Shown: piece by piece, positions 31,656-43,725 of the stretch
Layout of the letters: each line of letters opens with the position of its first letter
Position numbering within the stretch: position 1 is the first letter of the stretch
Assembly: GCA_037042915.1 (NCBI GenBank)
Contig: CM073196.1
Location: 1,302,001 to 1,366,000 of the forward strand
Direction of reading: 5' to 3'
From: Auricularia sp. M13
Taxonomy: Eukaryota > Basidiomycota > Agaricomycetes > Auriculariales > Auriculariaceae
Length of the DNA: 64,000 bases
Position numbers and translations under genes: made by a program
Notes under the pieces: model-generated
What the model saw: only the letters and a program-made list of their open reading frames with translations
The model's database searches: none
What the model was told of the DNA's origin: nothing

Positions 31656-33407
31656 TCATCCCCAAATTTGCTTGGCGGTCTCCGACACGAGCTTGAGTTT
31701 CTTCGTAACGTCCTCGCTCGTGACGTTGTTGCCATCAGAGTGCGACGCGAAGCCGCACTGCGGCGAGATGCAGATCTGGTTGAGCGCCTCCTCCTTGCTC
31801 CGCTTCGGCTCGCCGTTCGCGATGAGCTCCGCGGCCTGGTTCACGCGGCTCTTGAGCTCGTTGATGTCCTCCAGCTGCGCGATCTTGCTGGAGATGAGGC
31901 CCAGCACGATCGTCCGGTCCTTCGGCACGAACTTGAGCGGCTCGAAGGTGCCGGCGCGCTCGGTGTCGTATTCGAGCTGTGAGGCAATGAGATATGCCAG
32001 TGGCGTGCGAGAGAGAAAGTTTACGTACGTAGTAGCAGTCCATCTTCAGCACGTTGAAGAGTTTGATGGCAATCCGGTCGTAGCCACCTTCGGAGAAGTG
32101 GATGCCTCCCTAAAGAACTGTCAGGTGCGCTGCACCCATAACTGTATAAAGCTGACGCACCCTGAAGTTGCCACGGCAAAGATGGATGCCAACCGTGAGG
32201 TCCTTGGGGCGTCCCTCAATGATCTTGTTGTAGACGTCGATGTAGAGGTCAAGCAGGCGCTCCGAGTCAATTCCCTCCTCCTTCATACCCGAAATCATGC
32301 TCTCAGCGCAGAAGTAAGCCAGAAGCGGGTCGTCCCACTGCAGGTTGCGCGCTCCAGCAGCATAGAGTTCGTTTACTTCTTCGCGGTAGGCCGTGATGAT
32401 GTCCGCGAAGTACTCCTCGTCCGTGGCATAGACGCTTTTATCGTACGCGTATTCACCTGAACAACGCTAAGCAAGTGCTTTGCAACGAGAGATCGACTGG
32501 GCGAACCGTGGCGTAAATGGAACCACTCCGGAGCGCAGAGAGTTATCTTCAGGTTCGGGACTTCCTGTATAACTGGTTACGATACTACCCAGGCATGCAT
32601 CGTGATGTATACCTCAGGATTGACGAATTTCTTCAACTGCTGAAACTGCGGGACATAGAGCGACTTGCCCGCAGGCCGCTTGATTTTGCCCTTTTGGATA
32701 GATGAGTATAATCGCGCCGGCAAGCCATGCACCACGAACCTTGCAAAGGTAAGACGCGGCGTTCTTGAAGTTCTGTTTCTTGAATGCGGCCGTATCCGGG
32801 ACATAATCCTACGATCGACCATCTTGTTAGCCAGTCAAACGTGCGCCTAACATCATGCAGAAACAGTATACCTTGAACCATTCAAGCGGCACCTCCGGCA
32901 CGTACGTGAAACCGTGGCCGTCCAAGTTGTCGAAGAAGCCATCTACGGACAGGGGCGGCGGTCGGCAAGCCGAAATCTAAACGGCGCTCGGCTGGCACAC
33001 TCACCGTAGAACATGTGGCTAGAAAGCGCCGTTCGTTCAGAACTTCGCGTTCGCAGGCGCGTGCGTTCTCCGCGTCGGACTCACCGCCTGAACTCGCCGT
33101 CCGTGATGCTCTGCAACAGCGCTCAGCCGAGTGCGGGGAAGGCGGCAGACCGGCGCACCTTGATGCCAGCGTCGCGCTGCATCTGGACGATTTCCGCGAT
33201 GGCCCTGTCCTCCTCAGCGCGCAGGTCCTCAGCATCGATCTCCTTCCTGTCGAGCGCCGCGCGCTTCGCGAGCAGCTGAGGCGGCCGCTTTAGCGATCCT
33301 GAGGCCCAGTCCCCATTTAGCATCCCCCGGCCCAGCACGACGCTTCCGACTGCACACGCACCGAGATGCTCAGCTCTGAACGGCGGGTTGAGACGCGGGG
33401 TCGACAT
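31656..33407 (-). CDS. UROD/MetE-like protein (cobalamin-independent methionine synthase C-terminal family)
   Basis: My eleven-exon model is 33407-33362, 33298-33159, 33110-33085, 33018-33005, 32942-32872, 32808-32740, 32690-32613, 32564-32507, 32456-32161, 32109-32029 and 31976-31656. All phases close, giving 399 aa. It is a TIM-barrel relative of the catalytic half of MetE and uroporphyrinogen decarboxylase, found widely in fungi as a single-domain protein; its substrate is not established. Landmarks: RAEHLGSLKRP at the N-terminus, GIKSITDGEFRRHMFYDGFF, ITLCAPEWFHLRHGEYAYD, LQWDDPLLAYFC, GIHLCRGNFR, and near the end ISPQCGFASHSDGN, whose Cys corresponds to a metal-ligand position in MetE. 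No break seen. The start ATG is the only one giving the conserved N-terminus. Confidence 0.9.
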
Positions 33408-33923
33408 CGATAATGGTGGTTCGGGTGATGGATTGTCAGTCGACGTGCGGGGGATCGTCAGTGTCTAAGTCACGCGCCGGTGACCTTTATATCCCAGCCT
33501 TCCCATGGCCAGTGGGACAGGCACAACAGTTTTTCCGATGCTACGGAACGGCTTCAGCTGACAGCACCGGCAACCAAGAATCCTGAGCCGTTCCATTGGC
33601 CGGAGCTTGAGTGTGAAACAACGGCGAGCCCGCAATTCCCACACGGTCGATATGTAAAACAATCTCGCCAACTTAGGAGCTCGAGGCTGCATGGGCGTGC
33701 AACTTGCCTGCTTGAGGCTGCACCGGCGTGCCGCTTGTGACGCCTACTCAAAGACGATAATATGCAGACGAAGCCCACGATGGTTTCCAACGTCCATACG
33801 ACAAATATTGCCTCTGCGTGCGCAGAGTAGAACAGAATGTAGCTGCTACACCTCTATCAATACAACAAACCGCAAAGGTAGAAGTACAATGGACTCAGCG
33901 CGGGAACCAACGTGTATATGTTA
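33408..33923. other. Spacer between two minus-strand genes
   Basis: Promoter region of the UROD/MetE-like gene and 3' end of the TBC gene. No TATA box or other element recognised. Confidence 0.4.
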
Positions 33924-36661
33924 TCACCGTAGCACACCAAGCGGGTCTTCAGTAACCTGCGTGGGCGACGTCAAGTTGCCATAAGTCATCCCGGATGGCT
34001 GATCGGTCGCAATGCGCGACGAATGCGCATACGCGCCCATGCGCGGCGGCGGGCGCGGCACGGCGACCGAGGACGGCGCCGCGAGATTCGGCGCGTCGGC
34101 GTCGAAATTCGATGGGGTGTGCATCCATGGCGGTGGGGGCTGCTTCGGGGCCGCTGGCGCGCTGTGCGCGGCGGGCGAGATGCCGCGCCGCGAAGGCGGG
34201 AATGACAGCGCGCTCCCGGGCCCAGGCACCTGGGCCGTGCGCGTGAGCGACGGCGCGGGACCGTGGAACTCGCGCGTGGAGAGGTACGTCCGCGGGCGCG
34301 GGTGCGTCTCCAAAGACGGCGCAGCAGCCAGCGGAGGCCGCGCGGGCGGCGCGTCGCGAGGCTTTGGGCTGAGAGCCGCAGCCGCCGCGCGCTCGGCCTC
34401 CTCCCTCGCCCTCTTCCTTCTCCGCGCCAGCTCCTGTTCCCCGAACAGCCGGTCCTCGTCGACCTCGCTGAGGCTGACGTTCGTCACGGCGCCCTTCGTA
34501 AGAAGATCGCGGACGTAGGAAAGCGTCTCGAGCGCTTCGCGCTTCTGTGGCTCCACTTCGCCCTCGCCCTGCAGCAGCACGTCGACTGCCCATCCAACCG
34601 ACTCGCTCAGGCGCTTCTGCAGTAGACGCATCTCCGCCACCTCCGCCTCGATCTCCAACCGCGACTTGGGCTCCCACGGCGGTCGCTCATCGGTCGTGCG
34701 CAGGTCCACGCCGTTCAACATGTTCATATCGGACGAGCTGGAAGCCGTGCGCGACAGCGCCGCACCGATATCAGGGATGTTCTTCTATAACGGGCCGTCA
34801 GGAACATGAAGGATACGAGCCCGCGACGCAGGGGCTTACTCTAATCTCCGAGACAGTGTTGAAAAGAACGCGGTTGATGCCCAAACTCTCGCCCGTGTCC
34901 AATAAGCGGCTCGCTATCATCTCTGGCAGGCCGATGTAGTCCTTGCGATCGGCTGTTGATGTCGGCGGGCTCTTCATTGGCTGGCGGTCGCCCGCGGGGA
35001 GACTCTTCCGCCTGCGCTGCCTGGGCGGCGAAGCAGGGACTTGTATGGGAATGCTGAACAAATTTCGATTCTCCGTCACCACGCTTGACCCCATCCCGGG
35101 ATTGGGCGACCCTTTCATCGCGAGTGCCTGCTGCAAGAGGACCACCGTATGCTTCACGCCCGCGGCTTGTTCTAGCTGCGAATCGCTAAATGGGGAGGCT
35201 GGATAGCGCAGAAGCTGTGTCAGCTGGCCGCTGTAATCTGCGGGGATGACTGCAATACAGATCAGGAACCGGAAGATGCAACAAGAAGCACGAAAGGCAC
35301 GAACGCTCGTTTCGTATTCGAATAAGCATAGCAACGCAGATCCACTGGGCGACGTCAAACATCTCCTCGCAGGCGAAGAGCCCGTCCCAGAGCAGCATGG
35401 CGTCGGAAAGGCTAAACTCTCGAGTGAACAAGAGGCGAAGCCAACGGCTGTCAACGAGCTCAGCATGGAAACGCGGTTTAGCGCCTTCAAAGCTTACATT
35501 CCATAGATTTGCGGCTCCACGCCGCCCTTCTGCAAGGCGGCGTGCAGAACAGGGTCCACGGAGCGGACGAGCTCGGTGTTGATACGGTTGCAGACCTGGA
35601 CAATGGGCGCCACGTAGGGCGCAATCTCAAGGTGTCCGTCGGCAGCGAAGGTGGTCTGCGGTTGCTCGCGCCACTCATACCAGATGCTGATGTTGTTCAT
35701 GACCTCACGGAAGAGCGCCCAGGCATCAGCCTCGATCCACGTGCGGTCGCAGAGATCCAGCAGTTCTGTGCGCTGGCTGGGACCCTCGCTGTCGCGCGCT
35801 TCCTGCGGGTCGAGCGAGTCGTGGTCGACGGCATGGAGGATGGGCGCGAGCAGCTCGTGCATACCCTGTCGATAGCCAATGTTGGGAAAAGTGACTGCCT
35901 GGACGAAGAGAATGTTGGTGAGCTGCGCCTGGACGGCGGGCGCGCGGAAGTAGTCCATGTCGGGAAAACTGGTAAGGAACGCGTCAGCGCAGCTGTGAGT
36001 CAGGTGAGGCCAACGACCAGTGCCACCCACGTTCTGTCGACGTCCTGGGCAATGGTCCTGCGCAGCTCGATGGCCGCAAACCAGTCCCGCCAGGGGTTCT
36101 GGGCTGAGTCAGGCAACTGGCGGTGCCGGCGACGCGTCAGCACGCACCTCGTCGTCCAGGCTGAGCGGGTTGTTCGTCGACCAGTCCACGCCGGGCGACG
36201 CGGCGTGCTTGGGCGGCAGCGCCTGCCCCGGGATGCGGAAGCCCTCCTCGTAACCGCCGTCGGGCGCCCGCATCTTATCTGTGAGCAGCTGCACGTACTC
36301 GGCACGGAGCGCGCGCAGGGACTCAACCAGCCGCCCCGCTTGTGCAGGCGTGCCCAGGCTCGCCGTTAGTGGCGGCCCCGGGAACAGGAAAAGCTGCAGG
36401 CGCGAGCATAAGCGCCGGCCTCGAGATGCCTTGCCACAGCGCGCACCTTCCACGCAATGCTCCGTCCCGCCACGCCGTGCTCGTTGTCGGGCGCGCTGGG
36501 CAGCAGCAGTTTGCCGTTGGCGGCGCGGTCCCTGAGCTTGTCGAGCGTCGCGCCGGACGCGAATATGCGCGCATAGGCGTCTCTGGCGCGCTGTTCAGCA
36601 CCGCCGGCAGCAGCGACGACGGCAGGGCTCACTGGACGTCCTTGGGCGGCGGATGGCGCAT
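33924..36661 (-). CDS. TBC-domain Rab GTPase-activating protein (TBC1D5-like)
   Basis: TBC proteins stimulate GTP hydrolysis by Rab GTPases. The gene is read from ATG 36661 (first exon encodes MRHPPPKDV, then a 50-nt intron) through several short-intron exons to a stop at 33924. The catalytic fingers are present: the arginine finger in RRTIAQDVDRT (IxxDxxR, about 36060) and the glutamine finger in NIGYRQGMHELLAPIL (YxQG, about 35880). The TBC C-terminus follows: RWLRLLFTREFSLSDAMLLW, then LIRIR. The N-terminal part with MRAPDGGYEEGF and NNPLSLDDE is characteristic of fungal TBC1D5-like proteins, which in animals act on Rab7 and retromer. The last exon is a long charged and Pro/Ala-rich tail. 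The gene is divergent from MOT1. Confidence 0.85.
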
Positions 36662-36824
36662 ACAGGGCACGCTGGGAGCACTGGCGATATAGGCTTTTTG
36701 GAAGTCAGCCTTGATTGCTTCCGGAGCCCGGGCGGCCGCAACACAGTATAAAGGCGCGCCCAGCCTCCGAGCGGCCAAAGCGACCGCCCTCCACTCAACC
36801 CGGTCTCCCGGCCCGGAGCCCCGC
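36662..36824. promoter_or_regulatory. Shared bidirectional promoter, with a TATAAA facing MOT1
   Basis: Only 163 bp separate the start codons of the TBC gene (minus) and MOT1 (plus). A TATAAA lies at 36747-36752 on the plus strand, about 73 bp upstream of the MOT1 ATG. It is followed by a GC-rich stretch with GGCGCGCC. No comparable box faces the TBC gene. Confidence 0.5.
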
Positions 36825-39800
36825 ATGTCGTCACGGTCCGTTCCAACTCCGCCTGTTTGCACAAACTCACACAAACTGTTGTTTTGCCCGGAAACAGCTT
36901 GGATCGTTTACTTCTCCTGCTCGACACCGGCTCCTCGCCTGCAATCCGCACCACCGCCGCAAAACAACTCGCCCACCTCGCTGCAAAGACCGTGCGCAGA
37001 GATGTCGGCGGGGACGACTCGGTTACCGTAGACGCCAAGGGCGTCGTTTCTACCTCTGCTGTTGCAGATATTGCCTCCTCAGAGTGGACCGAATTGCTTT
37101 CGGTCGTCGCCCGCGTATGTCTCATCATTCCCTCACTGAGTCTCAGCGCTCATGGAGCATATTCAGATCGTTCCCTACCTCCATTCCAAGTCTACAGACA
37201 CGCGCACAGCCGCGTCCGTCGCCATCTCTAATATATGTTCCCTTGTGCCGATCTGGGTGCCCGAGCCTGGGCCGCCCTCAGACGACATCAGCATGGACGC
37301 ACCAGCCTTCCCGCATTTCTCAGTTGCAGATTTGCTCGCATCGAATAACCTGCTCCTTGCATCATCCGGCAAGGAATACGCCAGGGCTGCGGTCCCAGCG
37401 TCTGCAGCCGAACTCCAGAAGGCACGCAAAGAGGCCATGAACCGGCTCGGTATCGACTTCCTCGCCGTCGGCGGGGACGACGTCGGCGACCTGGACTGGA
37501 ACAAGGAGCTAAACGGCGAGAGCGGCGCGTCGAGCTCTCGCGCCACGCCGTCGGAGCTGAAAACAGATATTGACCCGAAGAGCGAGAGCGAGGAGACGCT
37601 TGTCAAGATGGAGGTCGACACGCCCTCGCCCAGCACGCCCGTCAACACCGCCGCTGCGTCCTCCAGCAAGCCGCGCGCCCCGCCGCCCCCGCCTCCGCCC
37701 GTGAAGGTGGAGAAGGAGGAGTCGCCCGCCCCGGCGGAAGATGCCGGCATGTCTGCGCGCGAGCGCAACCGCCTCAAGCGCAAGCGCAAGGCGGGCAACT
37801 CCGCCTTCGTTGCGGCGCCACCGCCCCCGCCGCAGGGCGCGCGGTACAACGTGGCTGCGACTAACCAAACTTCCACCAAGTATGCCCTTCATTTTAGTCG
37901 TCTCATGATTGGCTGTTGACACGCCCTCGTAGGGTCCGCCTCGTCGCGAAGGACGAGGCAGCAGACGGCCAGACGTCGCCCACCACCGCCCAGCCGGGCC
38001 GCGCGGACGAAAAGGTCGTGATAGACCCCAGCAAGGGTGGGCAGGTCGAGGCGAAGGAGAAAGTCAGCAGCGTCAAGGCGCTCGAACCCTCTAAGGAGGG
38101 CATGTGGATATGGGACGGCCTCGTGCGCGTGCTCGAGGTCGATCTCTTCTCCGCCGCCTGGGAAGTCCGCCACGGTGCGGCCATGGCGCTCCGTGAAGTC
38201 GTCAAACTGCAGGGAGCGGCAGGTGGCATGGTCAGCGGACAAAGTTCCGCGGACAATGAGATCGCCCATGAAAAATGGTGCAACGACCTCGCCGCCAAGC
38301 TGCTCTGCATTTTCGTCCTCGACCGGTTTGGCGACTTCGTGTCTGACCAGGTAAGCTTCGACCACCTGCCCAGTCCGGAACGCATTCCTAATGAGGGTCG
38401 ATACAGGTCGTTGCTCCAGTCCGAGAGACAGTCTCGCAGACACTCGCGTCGCTGCTTATGCATATGCCGCACCGCTCCGTGCTACAAGTGCACAACATCC
38501 TCCTGGATATGATCAAACAGGAATTCCCTATGCCAGCATCTGCGGTTGGGCGGAATCATATATGGGAGGTGCGGCATGCCGGACTCCTTGGCGTCAAGTA
38601 CGAAGTGGCCGTGCGCAACGACCTCGTCAAGGACACCTCGCCGAGTGGGACGGAGGTCTTGCGGGGTGTCGTGCAAGCCGCATTACTGGGGTATGTGCAG
38701 CCTCAGTTGCAGTTTCTTCGGGTCTGAATCAATACTTGGTGCAGCTTGAACAGTGCAGACGACGATGTTCGCAGCGTCGCGGCGTCTTGCATACTGCCTG
38801 TCGCGAGCAACCTCGTCGATCAATTACCGGAGGAGTTGCCCCGTGTGATGGGCGTACTTTGGGAGTGTCTCGGTGGCATGACAGACGACTTGAGTTCCAG
38901 CGTCGGGGCAGTGATGGACCTGCTAGGTGCGCAGGGCTTAAACGTGTGCCTGCAAAGTCGCTCATGTCTGCCCAGGCAAACTCGTAACGTTCGACAAGGT
39001 CATCGAGATTCTTGCAGACCCCAATGCATCGTAAGTAATGACTTGCTGCGTAGCTTCTACATAGTGCTGAATGTTTTATCTTAGCCAACCGCTCTCCACG
39101 TTGGCGCCGACACTGTATCCTTTCTTCCGGCACACGATCAAGAACGTCCGACTCGCCGTCGTAAAAACGCTGCACTCGTTCCTCACCGTCCCCAACCTAC
39201 CGCGCGACTGGATATCGCAGCCCTTCCTGTGTCTTCTCCTGCAGAACCTGGTTGTCGAAGAGCGCGCGGACATCCGCGCTGCGACGCTGCTGGCGTGGCG
39301 CACGGCTGTCGACATCCTGAGCCAGGACGGCGCCCTGCTGGAAGCTATGGCACCTGCGTACGCGATCATGTCGTGGTTCGAAATCGTCATGTCCCCCATC
39401 GGACAGAAGATGCCTGTCGACAAGTTTTACAACCCAGCTGTTGGCGGTGAGAGCTATACGGAGAAGCATAACGTCGACAAGCACATGATCAACCAGGACC
39501 TGGCGCTCGTCAGCACGGAGGACATCTTGCGGACGAGGCTTGCCGGTGCACAAGCCCTGGCTTTCCTAACGGCTCGCTGGCCCGTAAGTCATACGAACTC
39601 TGTAGTGGCTCTTTCTGACGATCCATGCGTAGGCGGCTTCGCGCGATACAACCTTCGGTGACCTGTTCAGGCATTACACAGGTTCAACCAGCATGCTGCA
39701 GAAGATGTTGGGCGCAATTGTCATCGAGGAATGGGCCAAGCAGACCGAGGCTGACGGCACGTCTGATAAACCCACGCCACTGGTATCAATATCGCCACTC

Positions 39801-42800
39801 GCGAACGAGCTCGGCAAGGGAATGTTGACCTTCCTCGAGGCACCACCGCCGTCGTCGTACCACGAGCAGTTCAACCCGTTGTACGGCCTCATGTCTGAGT
39901 GCCAGGCCCTCATGCAGGGCCTCGTCTCACAATGCAAGGTCGCCGCTGGGAAAGTGCCGCAGGTGCCATCGCAGCCAAACCTCGATGGCGACGCGCCCGG
40001 GACGTTCTCCATCGCCACTGCGGTTGAGATTACGCAGAAGTCCTTCAGCAAGGTGGTCAAGGAGGTGCTTGGGCGCACGAAGCGTAAGGAGGTCGCGGCG
40101 CTCGAGGAGCGGAGGAAGAAAATCGTCACCGCCATCGAGGCGTACAACAATACAAAGACGCAGTATGACACTCGTGTTTGTGCTGCATACGCTGCGGCTG
40201 TCATTTCGCTGCGACTTCCTCCTGCCGTGTTGAGTCCTATCATCAAGGGCATCATGACGGGCATAAAGGTATTTTCTCGTGCAGCTGACTGCGATGCCCA
40301 ATTGCTGATGTTACTGTAGTCTGAAGACAACCTCGACCTTCAGACCCGCTCAGCTTCTGCAATTGCGTCGGTCATCGAATTCTGCACACAAAACTCGTTG
40401 GCACAACCGCTGGTGAAGATTGTACAAAATCTATGCACGTTCCTTTGCTTCGACGAGGAGCACACTCCTCTGTTTGCTCAGAAGAACAAGGTCTTCGATG
40501 GCGTGCTCTCGTTCAAGCCCGCGACGCAATCGCCTGCCAAGGCATCGGCGAACGACAAGGATACTCCTCCGCCGGACGACAGCAAGGCGAAGGTTATGTA
40601 CAGGGGTGCCACACTCGCTTTTACGTCGCTCTCGGCCAAGTTTGGTGCAAAGTTATTCGAGTCCGTGCCAAAGACCTGGCAGTGTATGGCAGATACTCTC
40701 ACTAAGGTATACGAGTTCAAAGGTTCGTGTTCACGCAGGCAAGCTCTGGACTGACGCTGATCGACTGTTCTTTCGATAGAAGGGGACGAACTGCCGGACG
40801 AGGTCATGAAGAATGATCCCTCACTCGGCCAAGGAGTTCTCGATGCGCTGACTGTATTGGCGACCGTCGTTCCAGTGCTCGAGGAAAGCCTCGCTCAGCG
40901 CACGAAGGAGCTGTTCCCTTACATCGCCGCCGCTTTGCGAAGTCGTTATGCCATCGTACGACAGTCAGCCGCCAAATGCTTTGCACGGATCTGTGATGTA
41001 TTGACCACCGACGCGATGCGATACCTCGTTGAGACGATACTGCCGTATCTCAGCGACGCATCCTTGGTCGCGAATCGGCAGGGAACTGTCGAGCTCATCT
41101 ATCGTCAGTCCACCTGCTCACTTGCTCAATATCGGACCACTCATTTCTTCTCTAGATCTCGTCCAGATACTCGATATCAAGGCTCTACCATATGTTATCT
41201 TCCTCATAGTTCCTGTGCTCGGTCGCATGAGTGACTCGGACGAAGAGGTGCGCGCAACGGCGACGAACATTTTTGCGAGCCTGGTCAAGATGGTCCCTCT
41301 CGAGGTAAGCAATTGTCAGTCGTTCGCTGCAGTAGTACTGATGCTTCGGAAGGCTGGCTTGCCCGATCCTCCGGGTTTCGCGGAGGAACTGCTCAAGCGT
41401 CGGGAAGAGGAGCGTGACTTCCTGTCACAGCTGCTGGATGGCAGCAAGGTCGTCCCCTATAATATCCCTGTCAAAATCAACGCCGAGCTCCGCAAGTACC
41501 AGATCGACGGCATCAGCTGGCTGGCTTTCCTCGCTAAGTATCAGCTGCATGGCATTCTTTGCGACGGTGTGTCTATCTGCATCGCCGGTAACCTTAGTCT
41601 AATGCTGTATGCAGACATGGGCCTCGGCAAGACGCTACAGTCTATCACTATCCTTGCGAGCAAGCATCATGAGCGCGCCGAAAAGTATAAAGCCACAAAG
41701 AGCCCAGATGCCCTTCACTTACCTTCGCTGGTTGTGTGCCCGCCAACGCTGGCAGGCCATTGGTATCACGAAATCAAGAAGTACACTGACAACCTGCGCC
41801 CGCTTATGTATGTCGGTACGACACGCGAGCGCACCAAGCTCCTGCCAACTCTCAAGAAGCACGACGTTGTCATCACCTCGTACGACGTCGTGCGCAACGA
41901 TATTGCCAACCTGATGGACATCAACTGGCACTATTGTATTCTTGACGAGGGCCACATCATCAAAAATCCTCGGACGAAGCTTTCGAAGGCTGTCAAATGC
42001 ATACGCGCCCAGCATCGACTCCTGCTGTCCGGCACGCCGATTCAGAATAACGTGCTCGAGCTCTGGAGCTTGTTCGACTTCCTCATGCCCGGGTTCTTGG
42101 GCACCGAGCAGTCGTTCAACGAGCGCTTTGGCAAGCCCATTCTGACCAGTCGAGACGCCAAGTCGAGCTCCAAAGCGAGCGAAGCAGGTTCGTGGCATGA
42201 CCTCGAACTCGCAGACAGTTCTAAACTCTTTGTAGCCGCCCTCGCACTCGAGGCCTTGCATAAGCAAGTGTTGCCCTTCCTCCTTCGTCGGCTCAAAGAA
42301 GACGTGCTCAATGATCTACCGCCAAAGATCATTCAAGACTACACTTGCGACTTGTCCGACCTGCAGAAGCATTTGTACGACGACTTTGCCAAGTCGCAAG
42401 TCAGCCAAGAGGTTTCGACTGCCATCAAGTCCAGCGCCGACGCTAGCGGTCCGAACACGCATGTCTTCCAGGCGCTACAGTACCTGCGCAAATTGTGCAA
42501 CCACCCGGCTCTTGTGCTCAAAAATATGCCGGAGAAGAACGTGGGCGAGCTCGTCGAGCAGTTCTCGAAGAACTCCTCGGGGTCGTTGCGGGACATTGAG
42601 CACGCGCCGAAGCTGCAGGCCCTCCGGTACGTCCACTCCTTTCGTCTTATTTATGGACTTGCCTGACACACGTTGTAGTCAACTGCTGCTCGACTGTGGT
42701 ATCGGCACTGGTTCAGGCGGCGATGCCAAGGACGAACTGTTGGATGACGCCGCTGCATCGTCTGCAGGACTTGCGCAGCATCGCGTGCTCATTTTCTGTC

Positions 42801-43457
42801 AGATGAAGCAGATGATCGACATCATCGAGGAGGACCTCTTCAAGCGGCACATGCCCTCGGTCACTTACATGCGTCTTGACGGCAACACGGAGGCGAGCAA
42901 GCGACACAACGTTGTTCAGACCTTCAACGCCGACCCGAGTATCGATTGCCTTTTGCTCACCACGCATGTCGGTGGTCTGGGCCTTACGCTCACCGGCGCG
43001 GACACAGTCATCTTCGTTGAGCACGACTGGAATCCCATGAAGGACTTGCAAGCCATGGACCGCGCACATCGTCTGGGGCAGAAGAAGGTTGTCAACGTTT
43101 ATCGTTTGATTACGAAGGGGACGCTGGAAGAAAAGATCATGGGGTACGCTCGCTCTCGTTCAACCCTAGTCGTACTGACTATCTGTTCGCAGCCTGCAAC
43201 GGTTCAAGCTCAACATCGCGTCGTCGGTGATCACACAACAGAACTCCGGGCTAGGCTCCATGGACACCGACCAGGTGTTGGACCTATTCACGCGCACCTC
43301 GGACGAGGAGGAAGCCGCCGCGAAGAAGAAGAAAGAGAAAGAGAAAGAAGGCCCGGTCAGCCAGAAGAGCGTGCTCGAGGGACTCGAGGACCTGCCGGCC
43401 GAAGACGAGTATCAGGAGTTGGATCTTGCGAGTTTTATGGGTTCTTTGGGACGTTGA
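36825..43457 (+). CDS. Mot1/BTAF1, TBP-removing Swi2/Snf2 ATPase
   Basis: Mot1 binds TBP through HEAT repeats and uses ATP to strip it from DNA. My 16-exon model starts ATG 36825 (11-nt first exon, intron 36836-36897 with a GTCCG donor); exons end at 36835, 37114, 37879, 38350, 38690, 38926, 39030, 39583, 40268, 40722, 41103, 41304, 41566, 42626, 43143 and 43457. All phases close and give 1951 aa, close to yeast and human lengths. The N-terminus reads SSRLDRLLLLLDTGSSPAIR. The charged linker holds ARERNRLKRKRKAG, and WEVRHGAAMALREVV is a typical Mot1 segment. ATPase motifs: DMGLGKT (I), LDEGHIIKN (II), LLSGTPIQNN (III), THVGGLGLTLTGAD (V) and MDRAHRLGQ (VI). The C-terminus ends in a KEK-rich linker and LASFMGSLGR. 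No break was found. Confidence 0.95.
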
Positions 43458-43725
43458 CTTATCCAATTCGACTTCATTCCCCCGCCTCATGCTTTCTTCG
43501 ATCGACACCTGCATTCCTCTCCCTGATCTCTCGCACCCGTGCTGTCTGCTTACCTGTATGACATGTCTCGTTGCTATGAATGCCATCCATAGATAGATAT
43601 CTAGTAATTAGATGTACAATACAATCTGAACATATTTGACTCTGACCTCGAGCTGCATGGTCAGCAAGAGTGGATGCTTCGGAGTCCGTGCTTTGGCTTG
43701 AGTGCCTACTATCCTTCAACCTGGA

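Noticed and set aside
31474-32460. Plus-strand open frame of 328 codons
   Set aside because: It is the antisense shadow of the UROD/MetE-like gene, whose spliced minus-strand reading matches the family throughout.
37175-37879. Minus-strand frame of 234 codons, Ser/Gly-rich
   Set aside because: Antisense of the MOT1 charged linker; low complexity is a reflection of the KRKRK and polyproline coding on the other strand.
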